Assembly (NCBI GenBank): GCA_963840725.1
Contig: CAWIZY010000021.1
Span: 1-18,165, forward strand
From: CAVWDU01 sp963840725
GTDB lineage: Bacteria > Pseudomonadota > Gammaproteobacteria > Pseudomonadales > Halieaceae
DNA length: 18,165 bases
Reading direction: 5' to 3'
Positions 1-5,967 of the stretch are shown here, piece after piece (positions within the stretch are counted from its first letter, which is position 1; the number at the start of each line of letters is the position of its first letter). The notes below the pieces were generated by a model that was not told the DNA's origin, did not search any database, and worked only from the letters and a program-made list of their open reading frames with translations. The position numbers and the translations under genes were made by a program.

Positions 1-107
1 AAGCTGATGGCCATCGTGGATATTGCGGTCACAAGCCGATCCGCACCCTGCCTTTTAGCAATTCGATCCTTCACCTCTTCCTCTGCTGTCACCTTGAACA
101 CACGCAT
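1..107 (-). CDS. 5' part of an unrecognised gene, runs off the window
   Basis: The reading frame starts with ATG at 107-105 and is open to the window edge (35 codons, beginning MRVFKVTAEEEVKDRIAKRQ). It overlaps the stop of the HTH gene upstream by one base in a TAATG arrangement, which normally means translational coupling and shared transcription. The visible N-terminus is charged and helical, with no signal peptide or membrane segment. I do not recognise the family. Genes coupled to this kind of small HTH protein are often DNA-modifying or plasmid/phage functions, but nothing in these 35 residues shows that. Confidence 0.5.
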   Translation of the reverse strand, partial: MRVFKVTAEEEVKDRIAKRQGADRLVTAISTMAIS

Positions 108-289
108 TAGCCCTCGCTCGCGCCACCGTGCCTGCCCCATTGGTCGACTTCGTCTTTTCTAAATTTCCATAGTCGGCCAACCTTGTGAGCCGGCATGGCC
201 TTGCGCTCGATCCGCTTATAAACGGTGTCGCGTTTGCCCCCGAGATGAGCCGCGATTTCCGCTACCGACAACCAGCGGTCTTCTATCAT
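107..289 (-). CDS. Excisionase-family helix-turn-helix DNA-binding protein
   Basis: This is a short protein, about 60 residues from the ATG at 289 (an in-frame ATG at 310 would add seven). It matches the HTH_17/excisionase-type winged helix: WLSVAEIAAHLGGKRDTVYK is the helix-turn-helix, followed by IERKAMPAHKVGRLWKFRKD with the conserved G-R-x-W/x-F-x-x-x-E/D wing, then a helix with W (DQW). Members bind DNA and act as excisionases, recombination directionality factors or small regulators. I prefer the ATG at 289 because the protein then starts just before the conserved W-L-S-V and has AGAGGG upstream. Its stop overlaps the next start (TAATG), so it probably controls or accompanies that truncated downstream gene. 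The exact role is unknown. Confidence 0.8.
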   Translation of the reverse strand: MIEDRWLSVAEIAAHLGGKRDTVYKRIERKAMPAHKVGRLWKFRKDEVDQWGRHGGASEG

Positions 290-502
290 TCGCTCGCCCT
301 CTGGCTCCAACCGATTTCCAATAAAAAGCGTTTTCGACAGGAACAGCCATTAAAGCTACCGCCATAACACCCTGCCCAATAAAACGGTATAGAATCGGAG
401 TTAACCTAATATAATCAACCCAATTATGCACTGTCCTGCGTCAACAAACTCAGCGCAACAGCACTGTGAAATGACCACACTGATGGGCGAAAGTACGTTG
501 TA
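290..502. other. Divergent intergenic region between the HTH gene and the TIR relic
   Basis: About 210 bases lie between two divergently oriented starts, AT-richer than the HTH gene. A TATAAT hexamer lies at 410-415 on the plus strand, roughly 90 bases before the TIR-type ATG, but I see no convincing -35 partner 16-18 bases upstream. No gene of credible length or composition is visible. It is the natural place for promoters of both flanking genes. Confidence 0.4.
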
Positions 503-865
503 ATGATTAGGCGTTTTCTTTCATACTCACATCAAGATGAAGATCTGCGGAAAGATGTGGAAAAGCACCTTGCAGCTCTTCGACGGGATGATGTGGTTGA
601 TATCTGGCGAGACCGCCGGATCGGCCCAGGTGACCAATTCGACTGAGAGATCAGCAACCAACTGGAGTCGGCTGACATCGTGCTGCTGCTCGTGAGTTCA
701 GACTTCCTTCATTCTGACTACTGCTACGACATTGAGATGAAACGGGCGTTGGAGCGTCATGCTGAAGGCTCCACCAGAGTCATCCCTGCCATCCTCCGCC
801 CTTGTGACTGGCAGAAAACCCCACTCGAATAACTCAACGCTACCCCCACAGACAGGCCTTCATGA
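503..865 (+). pseudogene. Decayed TIR-domain protein (two in-frame stops)
   Basis: From ATG 503 one frame reads MIRRFLSYSHQDEDLRKDVE, then the IWRDRRIGPGDQF stretch, a TGA at 644-646, then EISNQLESADIVLLLVSSDF and LHSDYCYDIEMKRALERH, and after RVIPAILRPCDW a TAA at 830-832 and a final TGA at 863-865. This is the full landmark order of bacterial TIR domains: the (F)LSYSHxD strand, the D-x-R-I-G-G/P-D box, the ADIVLLLVSSDF strand, and the C-x-x-x-E motif whose Glu is the NADase residue in active members. Reading on past both stops keeps the family pattern, so these are point mutations (for example CGA to TGA, AAA to TAA) in one undisturbed frame. TIR proteins of this layout usually continue into an NTPase or repeat domain, which is not present here. 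It is probably non-functional unless the stops are suppressed. Confidence 0.85.
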
Positions 866-1446
866 TCGAATCACTCGTTATGCATTGATTCCTTCCCGAA
901 GCGCCCGGAGCACTGCCAAAATCTGACCGAAATCCGGTACCTCGTCGAAGATCATGTTGTCCATTGCTCGATAGCTTGGGGAAACGTGAGCCTCTGGCGT
1001 TGGAGGCATACTGTCTGGCACGAAGACAATTAGTTACGCATACGCCGGTCAATTGCCCTGATACCATGCCAGACTTAATTTTCCTCTCATGGTATCGATG
1101 TTATCTGCGTCGCTACACGCGATAGATACCATTGATGATGCAGATCATATTATTGATTGGTGTTGTCTTATTATTATATTTCAATATGTTATGAGTCCTT
1201 CCTACTCCCATTCTATTGTCAATAAGCCCGTTTTCTTTTTTATATTCATGAAGTTATTTTTAGCCCGCAGCCTAATACCATGAAAAATACCATGTTCAGA
1301 AAATCCTTCAAAATGTTCGAAAAATTTGACGATTGAACACTGCCACGCAGCACCCACGGTTACCTTCCGAGCTTTGATTTTCAGGTGTATAACCTCCTTC
1401 ACCTACAGATAATAGATCACCGTAACAGGCACCATATATAGGCTTA
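866..1446. other. Gene-poor AT-rich gap with repeated ATACCATG words
   Basis: No convincing gene is seen. A 43-codon minus-strand frame (1009-878, MPPTPEAHVSPSYRAMDNMI onward) has sensible codons but no ribosome binding site; it may be a remnant. From about 1130 the sequence turns strongly AT-rich, unlike both flanks. The word ATACCATG or its complement recurs: 1061-1068, 1089-1096 (inverted, CATGGTAT), 1126-1132 (partial), 1275-1282 and 1287-1294. The first two form an inverted pair (GATACCATG/CATGGTATC) and the last two a direct repeat with 12-base period. This could be regulatory DNA or the scar of a lost element. Confidence 0.45.
1060..1096. repeat. Inverted repeat GATACCATG/CATGGTATC
   Basis: GATACCATG at 1060-1068 faces CATGGTATC at 1088-1096, a 9-base perfect inverted repeat separated by 19 bases. 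Related ATACCATG copies lie at 1125-1132 (GATACCAT), 1274-1282 and 1286-1294. No gene overlaps it. The spacing allows either a hairpin or a two-site operator. Confidence 0.5.
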
Positions 1447-1458
1447 TTGGCAATTACA

Positions 1459-1486
1459 TTGACAATTAGCCATTTTCACGCACAAT
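1459..1486 (+). promoter_or_regulatory. Candidate sigma70-type promoter for the AAA ATPase
   Basis: A perfect TTGACA lies at 1459-1464, and CACAAT (4 of 6 consensus) at 1481-1486 with a 16-base spacer. If this is the promoter, transcription starts near 1493, which rules out the ATG at 1447 and favours the GTG at 1516 as the ATPase start. Confidence 0.35.
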
Positions 1487-1515
1487 GCAGACATGTAAAG
1501 CAACCAGAAACCACC

Positions 1516-2697
1516 GTGACCTACATCCCCCGGAACGCAGAATCCAGCCTTCAACACTCCGCTAGCGGCTATCCAGTGGTTGTGGTCACCGGGCCTCGCC
1601 AATCCGGCAAGTCCACTCTGGTGAGGCATGCCTTTCCCAAGCATCGTTATGTATCGCTTGAAGATCTCGACCAGAGGGAATTTGCTGAAACGGACCCCCG
1701 TGGCTTTTTGAACCAATTCAACGAGGGCGCCATCCTGGATGAGGCGCAACGTTGCCCTGCCCTATTTTCTTATCTCCAGACACGCGTCGATGAACGGCAA
1801 CAACCCGGCGAATTTATCCTGACGGGATCCCAGCAGTTTGGCCTGTTATCAGGCATTACGCAGAGTCTGGCAGGCAGGGCCGCATTGCTGACGCTGTTAC
1901 CCATGACCTACGGCGAATTACAACGCTCAGGAAAAATTGGCAAAAACCTCGACAAGATACTTTTTGATGGGGCGTACCCCCCCATCTACGACCGCGGACT
2001 CGAACCACACCCGTGGCATGGAAACTATGTGCGTACTTATCTTGAACGCGATGTCCGGCAATTAATCAAGGTACAGGACCTGGGCACTTTTCAACGCTTC
2101 TTGAAATTGTGTGCAGGCCGAACCGGACAACTCCTTAATCTTTCCTCGCTGGCCAACGACTGCGGTATTACGCATAACACGGCCAAGGCCTGGATATCCG
2201 TGCTGGAAGCCAGTTACATCGTGCATCTATTGCCGCCGCATCACCAGAATTTCAATAAGCGTCTGGTCAAAACGCCCAAACTTTATTTTCTGGATACCGG
2301 TCTTGCGACATGGCTGCTAGGCATCCAAAACCACGAACAACTGACTACCCATGCTCAACGAGGTGCACTATTCGAAACCTGGGTTATAGGCGAATTGCTT
2401 AAAGCCCGATATAACGCGGGCGAAACCTCGAACCTTTACTTCTGGCGTGATCGTTCGGGACACGAAGTGGATCTGCTGATTGACCATGGAACCCATCTGT
2501 CATCACTTGAAATCAAATCCGGACAAACCATCAACAAGGATTACTTCAAGGGGCTGGAGTTTTGGAAAAACCTGGCAGGTGAAACCGCCGGAAAGGCGTG
2601 GCTGGTTTACGGCGGTGACACCCGACAAACACGCTCCTATGTCACTATTTTGCCGTGGTATGAAATCAACTCCGAGCAGATTGTAATGGCTGTGTGA
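1516..2697 (+). CDS. AAA_14/DUF4143 ATPase
   Basis: This is an intact P-loop ATPase of the AAA_14 + DUF4143 family (about 390 residues here; family usually 380-430). Visible features are Walker A GPRQSGKST (codons near 1591), Walker B AILDEAQ, the L-T-G-S-Q sensor strand, the middle ERDVRQLIKVQDL region with a winged-helix-like segment (LANDCGITHNTAKAWISVLE), and a C-terminal PD-(D/E)XK-like fold with WRDRSGHEVDLLI followed by LEIKSG. The frame is open from an ATG at 1447, but conservation begins at TYIPRN. I prefer GTG 1516, which lies downstream of a good promoter. Biochemical role of the family is poorly defined; members are common in archaea and in accessory regions of bacteria, often near toxin-antitoxin or defence genes. 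It ends 8 bases before the end of the convergent gene at 2706. Confidence 0.88.
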   Translation: MTYIPRNAESSLQHSASGYPVVVVTGPRQSGKSTLVRHAFPKHRYVSLEDLDQREFAETDPRGFLNQFNEGAILDEAQRCPALFSYLQTRVDERQQPGEFILTGSQQFGLLSGITQSLAGRAALLTLLPMTYGELQRSGKIGKNLDKILFDGAYPPIYDRGLEPHPWHGNYVRTYLERDVRQLIKVQDLGTFQRFLKLCAGRTGQLLNLSSLANDCGITHNTAKAWISVLEASYIVHLLPPHHQNFNKRLVKTPKLYFLDTGLATWLLGIQNHEQLTTHAQRGALFETWVIGELLKARYNAGETSNLYFWRDRSGHEVDLLIDHGTHLSSLEIKSGQTINKDYFKGLEFWKNLAGETAGKAWLVYGGDTRQTRSYVTILPWYEINSEQIVMAV

Positions 2698-2705
2698 TTA
2701 GGCCA

Positions 2706-3776
2706 TCATTCCTTATCAGGGTCCATTTTGCTCAGATCGTCCAATGCACTTTCAGTCATAATAATCTTGTTCTTCTTCCTTAGCTTAACTACCGTTGGAT
2801 CAAAGTTTTCCTGAATATCCTGGTGATTTTCGACTATCCAGGCATTCGCCTGCTCGATCTCTTCTGCCAAAAGTTGTTCCACCTCTGCATACTCAACCAA
2901 CAGTGATTCGCAGTCTGACAGAAAGTGACGCCAGCGAATCTGCTTCAGAGTTCTTACATTAGAAAAAACAAAAAACCTGTGAGGATCATCATCCCAATCA
3001 TTGTCGTGTACATATACGGCAGGAAGTCGATGGACATTTGATTCACTCAATGCCAACCAGCATTCTCGTTGATAAGCATTCCAGCGGCTTCTTAGTTCAT
3101 CCAACTTAGCCTCCTGCCCTGCCGCGTCTATTTTTACATCCCAAACAAACCCGCCTTTTTCCTGCTCGCCGTGGTTTTTTCCATCGACATATTCATGAGG
3201 AATGAGCTGGCTGATAATTTCATTGCCTGCAGATTCGACCTCATCCAGAGCATAGGTAGCCAGGGAGGTAAAAGTCGCATAGTAAAACCGCTCCTGTATG
3301 AGCAATCTGACCCAGTAAGGATTTTGGTAGGCATAGTATTCAATGCCTTTGTAATTCAGAAAGTCCCGCTTGCGTGCCTCTTCCTGAAACAGGTAATCTG
3401 CATAATCGAATTCGTAGAGTGTAGGGAAGTCCAGGAGAGTCTTACCCTCCGCCATGCACTCATTAAGATAGATGTAATCTTCACCAATGCCCGTCGTCAG
3501 AAGTCTTGCCCAGTTAAGCTGGTTGATGCCGGTTAACGGTACATTTTTCCAGACCTCATCAATCTCGTCAGTCCGGCACTCAATATCGAGCAAGTCTTCT
3601 AGCAGTTTGCACTGTATTCTACGCCTTGAATTTTCACCCATGGTTGCCCGGAAACGTTCCTGTTCCTGTGCTGTCCAGGCGTAATAGTGCGCGTCCGCTG
3701 CGATAAGTGCCCTGCGTGCAGCTACTAAGATTTTTTGTCTATTTAGATGAGCGAGACTGTAAGTTTTTTCCTTCAA
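2706..3776 (-). CDS. Unrecognised 356-residue soluble protein
   Basis: The long minus-strand frame has plausible codon use and no signal peptide or membrane segment. I do not recognise the family. It is rich in aromatic and acidic residues, with an N-terminal helical stretch (NRQKILVAARRALIAADAHY), several Y/F-rich helices in the middle (YEFDYADYLFQEEARKRDF) and a long acidic helix near the C-terminus (VEYAEVEQLLAEEIEQANAW). The start is uncertain: the only start-like codon upstream of the conserved-looking part is TTG at 3776-3774, without a clear ribosome binding site; an in-frame stop lies just beyond. The IS5-type element ends about 40 bases upstream, so the native promoter may be gone. 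It is convergent with the AAA_14 ATPase. Confidence 0.65.
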   Translation of the reverse strand: MKEKTYSLAHLNRQKILVAARRALIAADAHYYAWTAQEQERFRATMGENSRRRIQCKLLEDLLDIECRTDEIDEVWKNVPLTGINQLNWARLLTTGIGEDYIYLNECMAEGKTLLDFPTLYEFDYADYLFQEEARKRDFLNYKGIEYYAYQNPYWVRLLIQERFYYATFTSLATYALDEVESAGNEIISQLIPHEYVDGKNHGEQEKGGFVWDVKIDAAGQEAKLDELRSRWNAYQRECWLALSESNVHRLPAVYVHDNDWDDDPHRFFVFSNVRTLKQIRWRHFLSDCESLLVEYAEVEQLLAEEIEQANAWIVENHQDIQENFDPTVVKLRKKNKIIMTESALDDLSKMDPDKE

Positions 3777-3813
3777 TCTTAGATGACTCCGTGTCTATCA
3801 GGTGCAACCTAAC

Positions 3814-3830
3814 TAGTCGACCCTGAAAAA
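3814..3830 (+). repeat. Left terminal inverted repeat of the IS5-type element
   Basis: TAGTCGACCCTGAAAAA pairs perfectly with the complement of 5283-5299. The transposase stop codon lies three bases inside it. Confidence 0.85.
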
Positions 3831-5297
3831 GCCTAACTGGTCATCACTACATGACTGTGATGGGTCGGTTTGATAAAAAGTCCCGTTATGCCGCTCCAGA
3901 AGGAAGCCATTTTCGGGGGCAATAAAAACAATCTCATCCATTTCCTAAAGTTGAACGCAGCCGCAGCCATCAGTACGTTGATCTGGTCGCCTTCAAATCC
4001 TTTAAGATAACTTCTGTTGAGTCGGTGATCTGACTTCAGGTGACCAATCACCGGCTCAATACCGGCTCGCTTTCGAAATCGTTTTCGCATCAGTGCCTTG
4101 TAGGCACCGTTGTTATTCCGGGTGGTTGTACTGGGCCTTATGATCCGCGTGTCATTGATCTTACTCTTCCCTTTGTAGCCTCTGTCACATATGCCAACGG
4201 CCGGTTCTAGCGCAGTGAGACGCTTTAATTGCAGAAGCACCTCCGGCAAGGTATGCCCATCAAATTTGTTGGTATCAAAGGCCATAGCACCGACAATGAT
4301 TTTGGAATCCCGTGTTGTCGCGATAGAAACTTTAGTGCCAAATTCATAGCGCTTATGTTCCTTGCCTTTGCTCATGCAGTAAACATGAGGTTCGTGCAGG
4401 CTGTACAGCTTGTGCTTATCTCCTCGCTTTTGGTTCAGTCCACGATGGAATAGTGCGAAGTCCTCTGCCAGATTTTCCAGAATGTCGAGTGGCAGTTTAC
4501 GCTCTAATTCCCGAACTAAACGACCGGCAATGGTCTTTAGCCGTTTAACGGCTTTGCGGGCCTTGGCGCGATTCCTGGGGTGTCCTGCAAAACGACATTC
4601 CAGCTTTCTTTGTTTGATTTCCTTCGCGTAACTGCGACGAAGTTTTATGTTTTCCTTCCTGGCCAGTTTCAGGCAATAAACAATAATCTTTCGATACAAC
4701 TTTGCATCGGTGGGAAAGGTGACATTTTTTTCCTGTACTGTGGTGTCAATACAGACTTCCTCTTCGATGGCCTTCTCGCCGTGAATGGTGATGGAGGATG
4801 CCAGTATTTTCTCAAATCCTTTCTCACCCACTCGCTTGCGGAAGTACACCAGATCGGAAGGGTCACAGGGAAATGACCATTGGAATTCGACCTCTCCACA
4901 GAACGCCTGGTAATACGGATTCTGTACCCAGTGCCGCACGACAACCTCGTCGCTAACGTTTTCCATGTGCTTGAGAATAGACAAGCCTACCATCAAACGT
5001 ATAGGTTTGGCGGGCCTTCCAATAGGCGCATACAAGGGCGCAAACTCTGACTCAAAAAAGTCCCAGGGTATGGTTCGTGCAAGCTGTAACAGAGGGTGTT
5101 TCGGATTGAGTTGATCCATTAATCCGGCAGCCATAAAACTCATCTGACGGTGATCGGGGGAAAAATCTTTCATCGAATAGCCACCTCTATTTCGACCAGA
5201 TTTAGTGTGAAATACGCGTGAAACTGGTTGAAATTATCTCACATAATCCTGGATTTACATATAGTATTCAATGGGTTATGAGTTTTTCAGGGTCGAC
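3816..5297 (-). mobile_element. IS5-type insertion sequence (about 1.48 kb)
   Basis: It is bounded by 15-bp perfect inverted repeats: GTCGACCCTGAAAAA at 3816-3830 and its complement TTTTTCAGGGTCGAC at 5283-5297. TA flanks both ends (3814-3815 and 5298-5299), consistent with a 2-bp TA target duplication, or with the TA belonging to the repeats. One intact transposase gene fills it. The original target can be read by joining 3815 to 5300. Confidence 0.85.
3833..5173 (-). CDS. IS5-type DDE transposase
   Basis: This is an intact 446-residue transposase that cuts and joins the ends of its element. The N-terminal DUF772/InsH-type domain (about residues 15-125) carries IGRPAKPIRLMVGLSILKHM and DPSDLVYFRKRVGEKGFEKI. 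A long basic insertion (about 165-225) follows. The RNase-H-fold catalytic core gives D143 (CIDTTVQ), D330 (GICDRGYKGK) and E373 (AGIEPVIGHLKSDHRL), the last in the family signature around the third acid. The start at 5173 has AGGTGG about 8 bases upstream. The gene fills the element almost from repeat to repeat. No frameshift is visible, so the element could still be active. The subgroup assignment (IS5 versus the related IS1182-type) is uncertain without a database. Confidence 0.92.
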   Translation of the reverse strand: MKDFSPDHRQMSFMAAGLMDQLNPKHPLLQLARTIPWDFFESEFAPLYAPIGRPAKPIRLMVGLSILKHMENVSDEVVVRHWVQNPYYQAFCGEVEFQWSFPCDPSDLVYFRKRVGEKGFEKILASSITIHGEKAIEEEVCIDTTVQEKNVTFPTDAKLYRKIIVYCLKLARKENIKLRRSYAKEIKQRKLECRFAGHPRNRAKARKAVKRLKTIAGRLVRELERKLPLDILENLAEDFALFHRGLNQKRGDKHKLYSLHEPHVYCMSKGKEHKRYEFGTKVSIATTRDSKIIVGAMAFDTNKFDGHTLPEVLLQLKRLTALEPAVGICDRGYKGKSKINDTRIIRPSTTTRNNNGAYKALMRKRFRKRAGIEPVIGHLKSDHRLNRSYLKGFEGDQINVLMAAAAFNFRKWMRLFLLPPKMASFWSGITGLFIKPTHHSHVVMTS

Positions 5298-5299
5298 TA
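5283..5299 (-). repeat. Right terminal inverted repeat of the IS5-type element
   Basis: TTTTTCAGGGTCGACTA is the exact reverse complement of 3814-3830 and lies upstream of the transposase start. Confidence 0.85.
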
Positions 5300-5323
5300 A
5301 GTAAGTGCCATTCGTCTCTGACC

Positions 5324-5484
5324 CCATTTCCGGTAGCAAGCGCTTCGCGGGCGATGGTGTAAGCCGTCATCAGGGCGCCATTCCTGATACAAATCGAACG
5401 GTTGCAGCGCAAACCCTTGTCGATTGCCGGGCCGGTGAATTCAAATTGAATAGCGCCGCAGTGGCAGCTTCCCTGGTAATCCAT
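5324..5484 (-). pseudogene. GFA-family (formaldehyde-activating/CENP-V fold) N-terminal remnant
   Basis: From the ATG at 5484 (GAGGG upstream) the frame reads MDYQGSCHCGAIQFEFTGPA then IDKGLRCNRSICIRNGALMT. This is the start of small GFA-domain proteins, whose zinc ligands lie in C-H-C and C-x-C-x-x-C motifs. The second motif has Arg in place of the middle Cys (CNRSIC), so a zinc ligand is lost. The family resemblance stops after about residue 50; the sequence then runs into GGGGTCAGAGACGAATGGCA (complement of about 5310-5330) and the IS5-type end. Intact members are about 120-150 residues, so two thirds are missing. Confidence 0.75.
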
Positions 5485-5525
5485 TAGCACACCCTCTTAT
5501 TGTTATTACCTGACAGATAAATCAT

Positions 5526-5677
5526 GGACACCCATATTTCAGCCGCCATATCTCAGCTGGAGTTTCGGTCATTACCATGCCGAATGGTTCTATCGCAGGT
5601 GATGTCCGCCTTGCCAATTGATGGGTATCCAGCATTGGTGCCCAGCTTCTCCTTCCTAGTGCGGTGGATGGGTGTCC
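5526..5677. repeat. 10-bp inverted repeat bracketing about 130 bases
   Basis: GGACACCCAT at 5526-5535 and ATGGGTGTCC at 5668-5677 are exact complements. The enclosed DNA has no gene. This could be the two ends of a small non-autonomous element or coincidence. Confidence 0.35.
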
Positions 5678-5794
5678 CGGTTTTTAAGGTGTTTATGGCA
5701 TCGGCCGCGCCCGCTTTGAAATAGCGGTGCTTTGCCGGCAAACCGGTAAACAGCACCCGTTCATGAGGTTGTGTCCTTTCTATTTTTTTGCTGG

Positions 5795-5803
5795 CCTGCC
5801 CCC
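5795..5803. repeat. Left 9-bp target-site duplication (CCTGCCCCC)
   Basis: This is identical to 8330-8338 on the other side of the IS4 element. One further C is shared at the left junction, which makes the exact edge ambiguous by one base. Confidence 0.88.
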
Positions 5804-5820
5804 CAATGGCATTCATTTTA
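5804..5820 (+). repeat. Left terminal inverted repeat of the IS4 element
   Basis: The first 12 bases, CAATGGCATTCA, are perfect against the right end; about 15 of 17 match overall. Confidence 0.88.
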
Positions 5821-5908
5821 AGACGGTGTTATCTAATTATTTTCACTCGCGTGCAATTGTTTGATTCGCCATGAATTATCAGCCCTCATCGCAAATACAA
5901 CAAAACGC

Positions 5909-5937
5909 TTGACTCGCACCCCTGATCTTGGCACACT
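5909..5937 (+). promoter_or_regulatory. Weak promoter candidate for the IS4 fusion gene
   Basis: TTGACT at 5909-5914 (5 of 6) is followed after 17 bases by CACACT at 5932-5937 (3 of 6). Transcription would begin shortly before the ATG at 5968. A poor -10 fits a weakly expressed transposase. Confidence 0.25.
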
Positions 5938-5967
5938 ATCGATGCATCACTGCGAGCCGAGAAAAAC

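Larger units (their letters stand above)
5491..5803. other. Non-coding stretch between the GFA relic and the IS4 element
   Basis: No gene is supported. An open minus-strand frame (5816-5553) has no recognisable domain, and its start lies inside the IS4 terminal repeat. With the IS4 element removed, the same frame has a stop just upstream and no ATG, so it was not a gene before the insertion. An inverted pair GGACACCCAT (5526-5535) and ATGGGTGTCC (5668-5677) brackets about 130 bases and may mark a degenerate mobile or REP-like element. Confidence 0.4.

Noticed and set aside
840..1067. Minus-strand frame of 75 codons
   Set aside because: Composition is Arg/Ser/Gly-rich as in random frames, no ribosome binding site, no domain.
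5553..5816. Minus-strand frame of 87 codons next to the IS4 element
   Set aside because: Its ATG is part of the IS4 terminal repeat; on the rejoined target a stop precedes and no start exists. No domain recognised.
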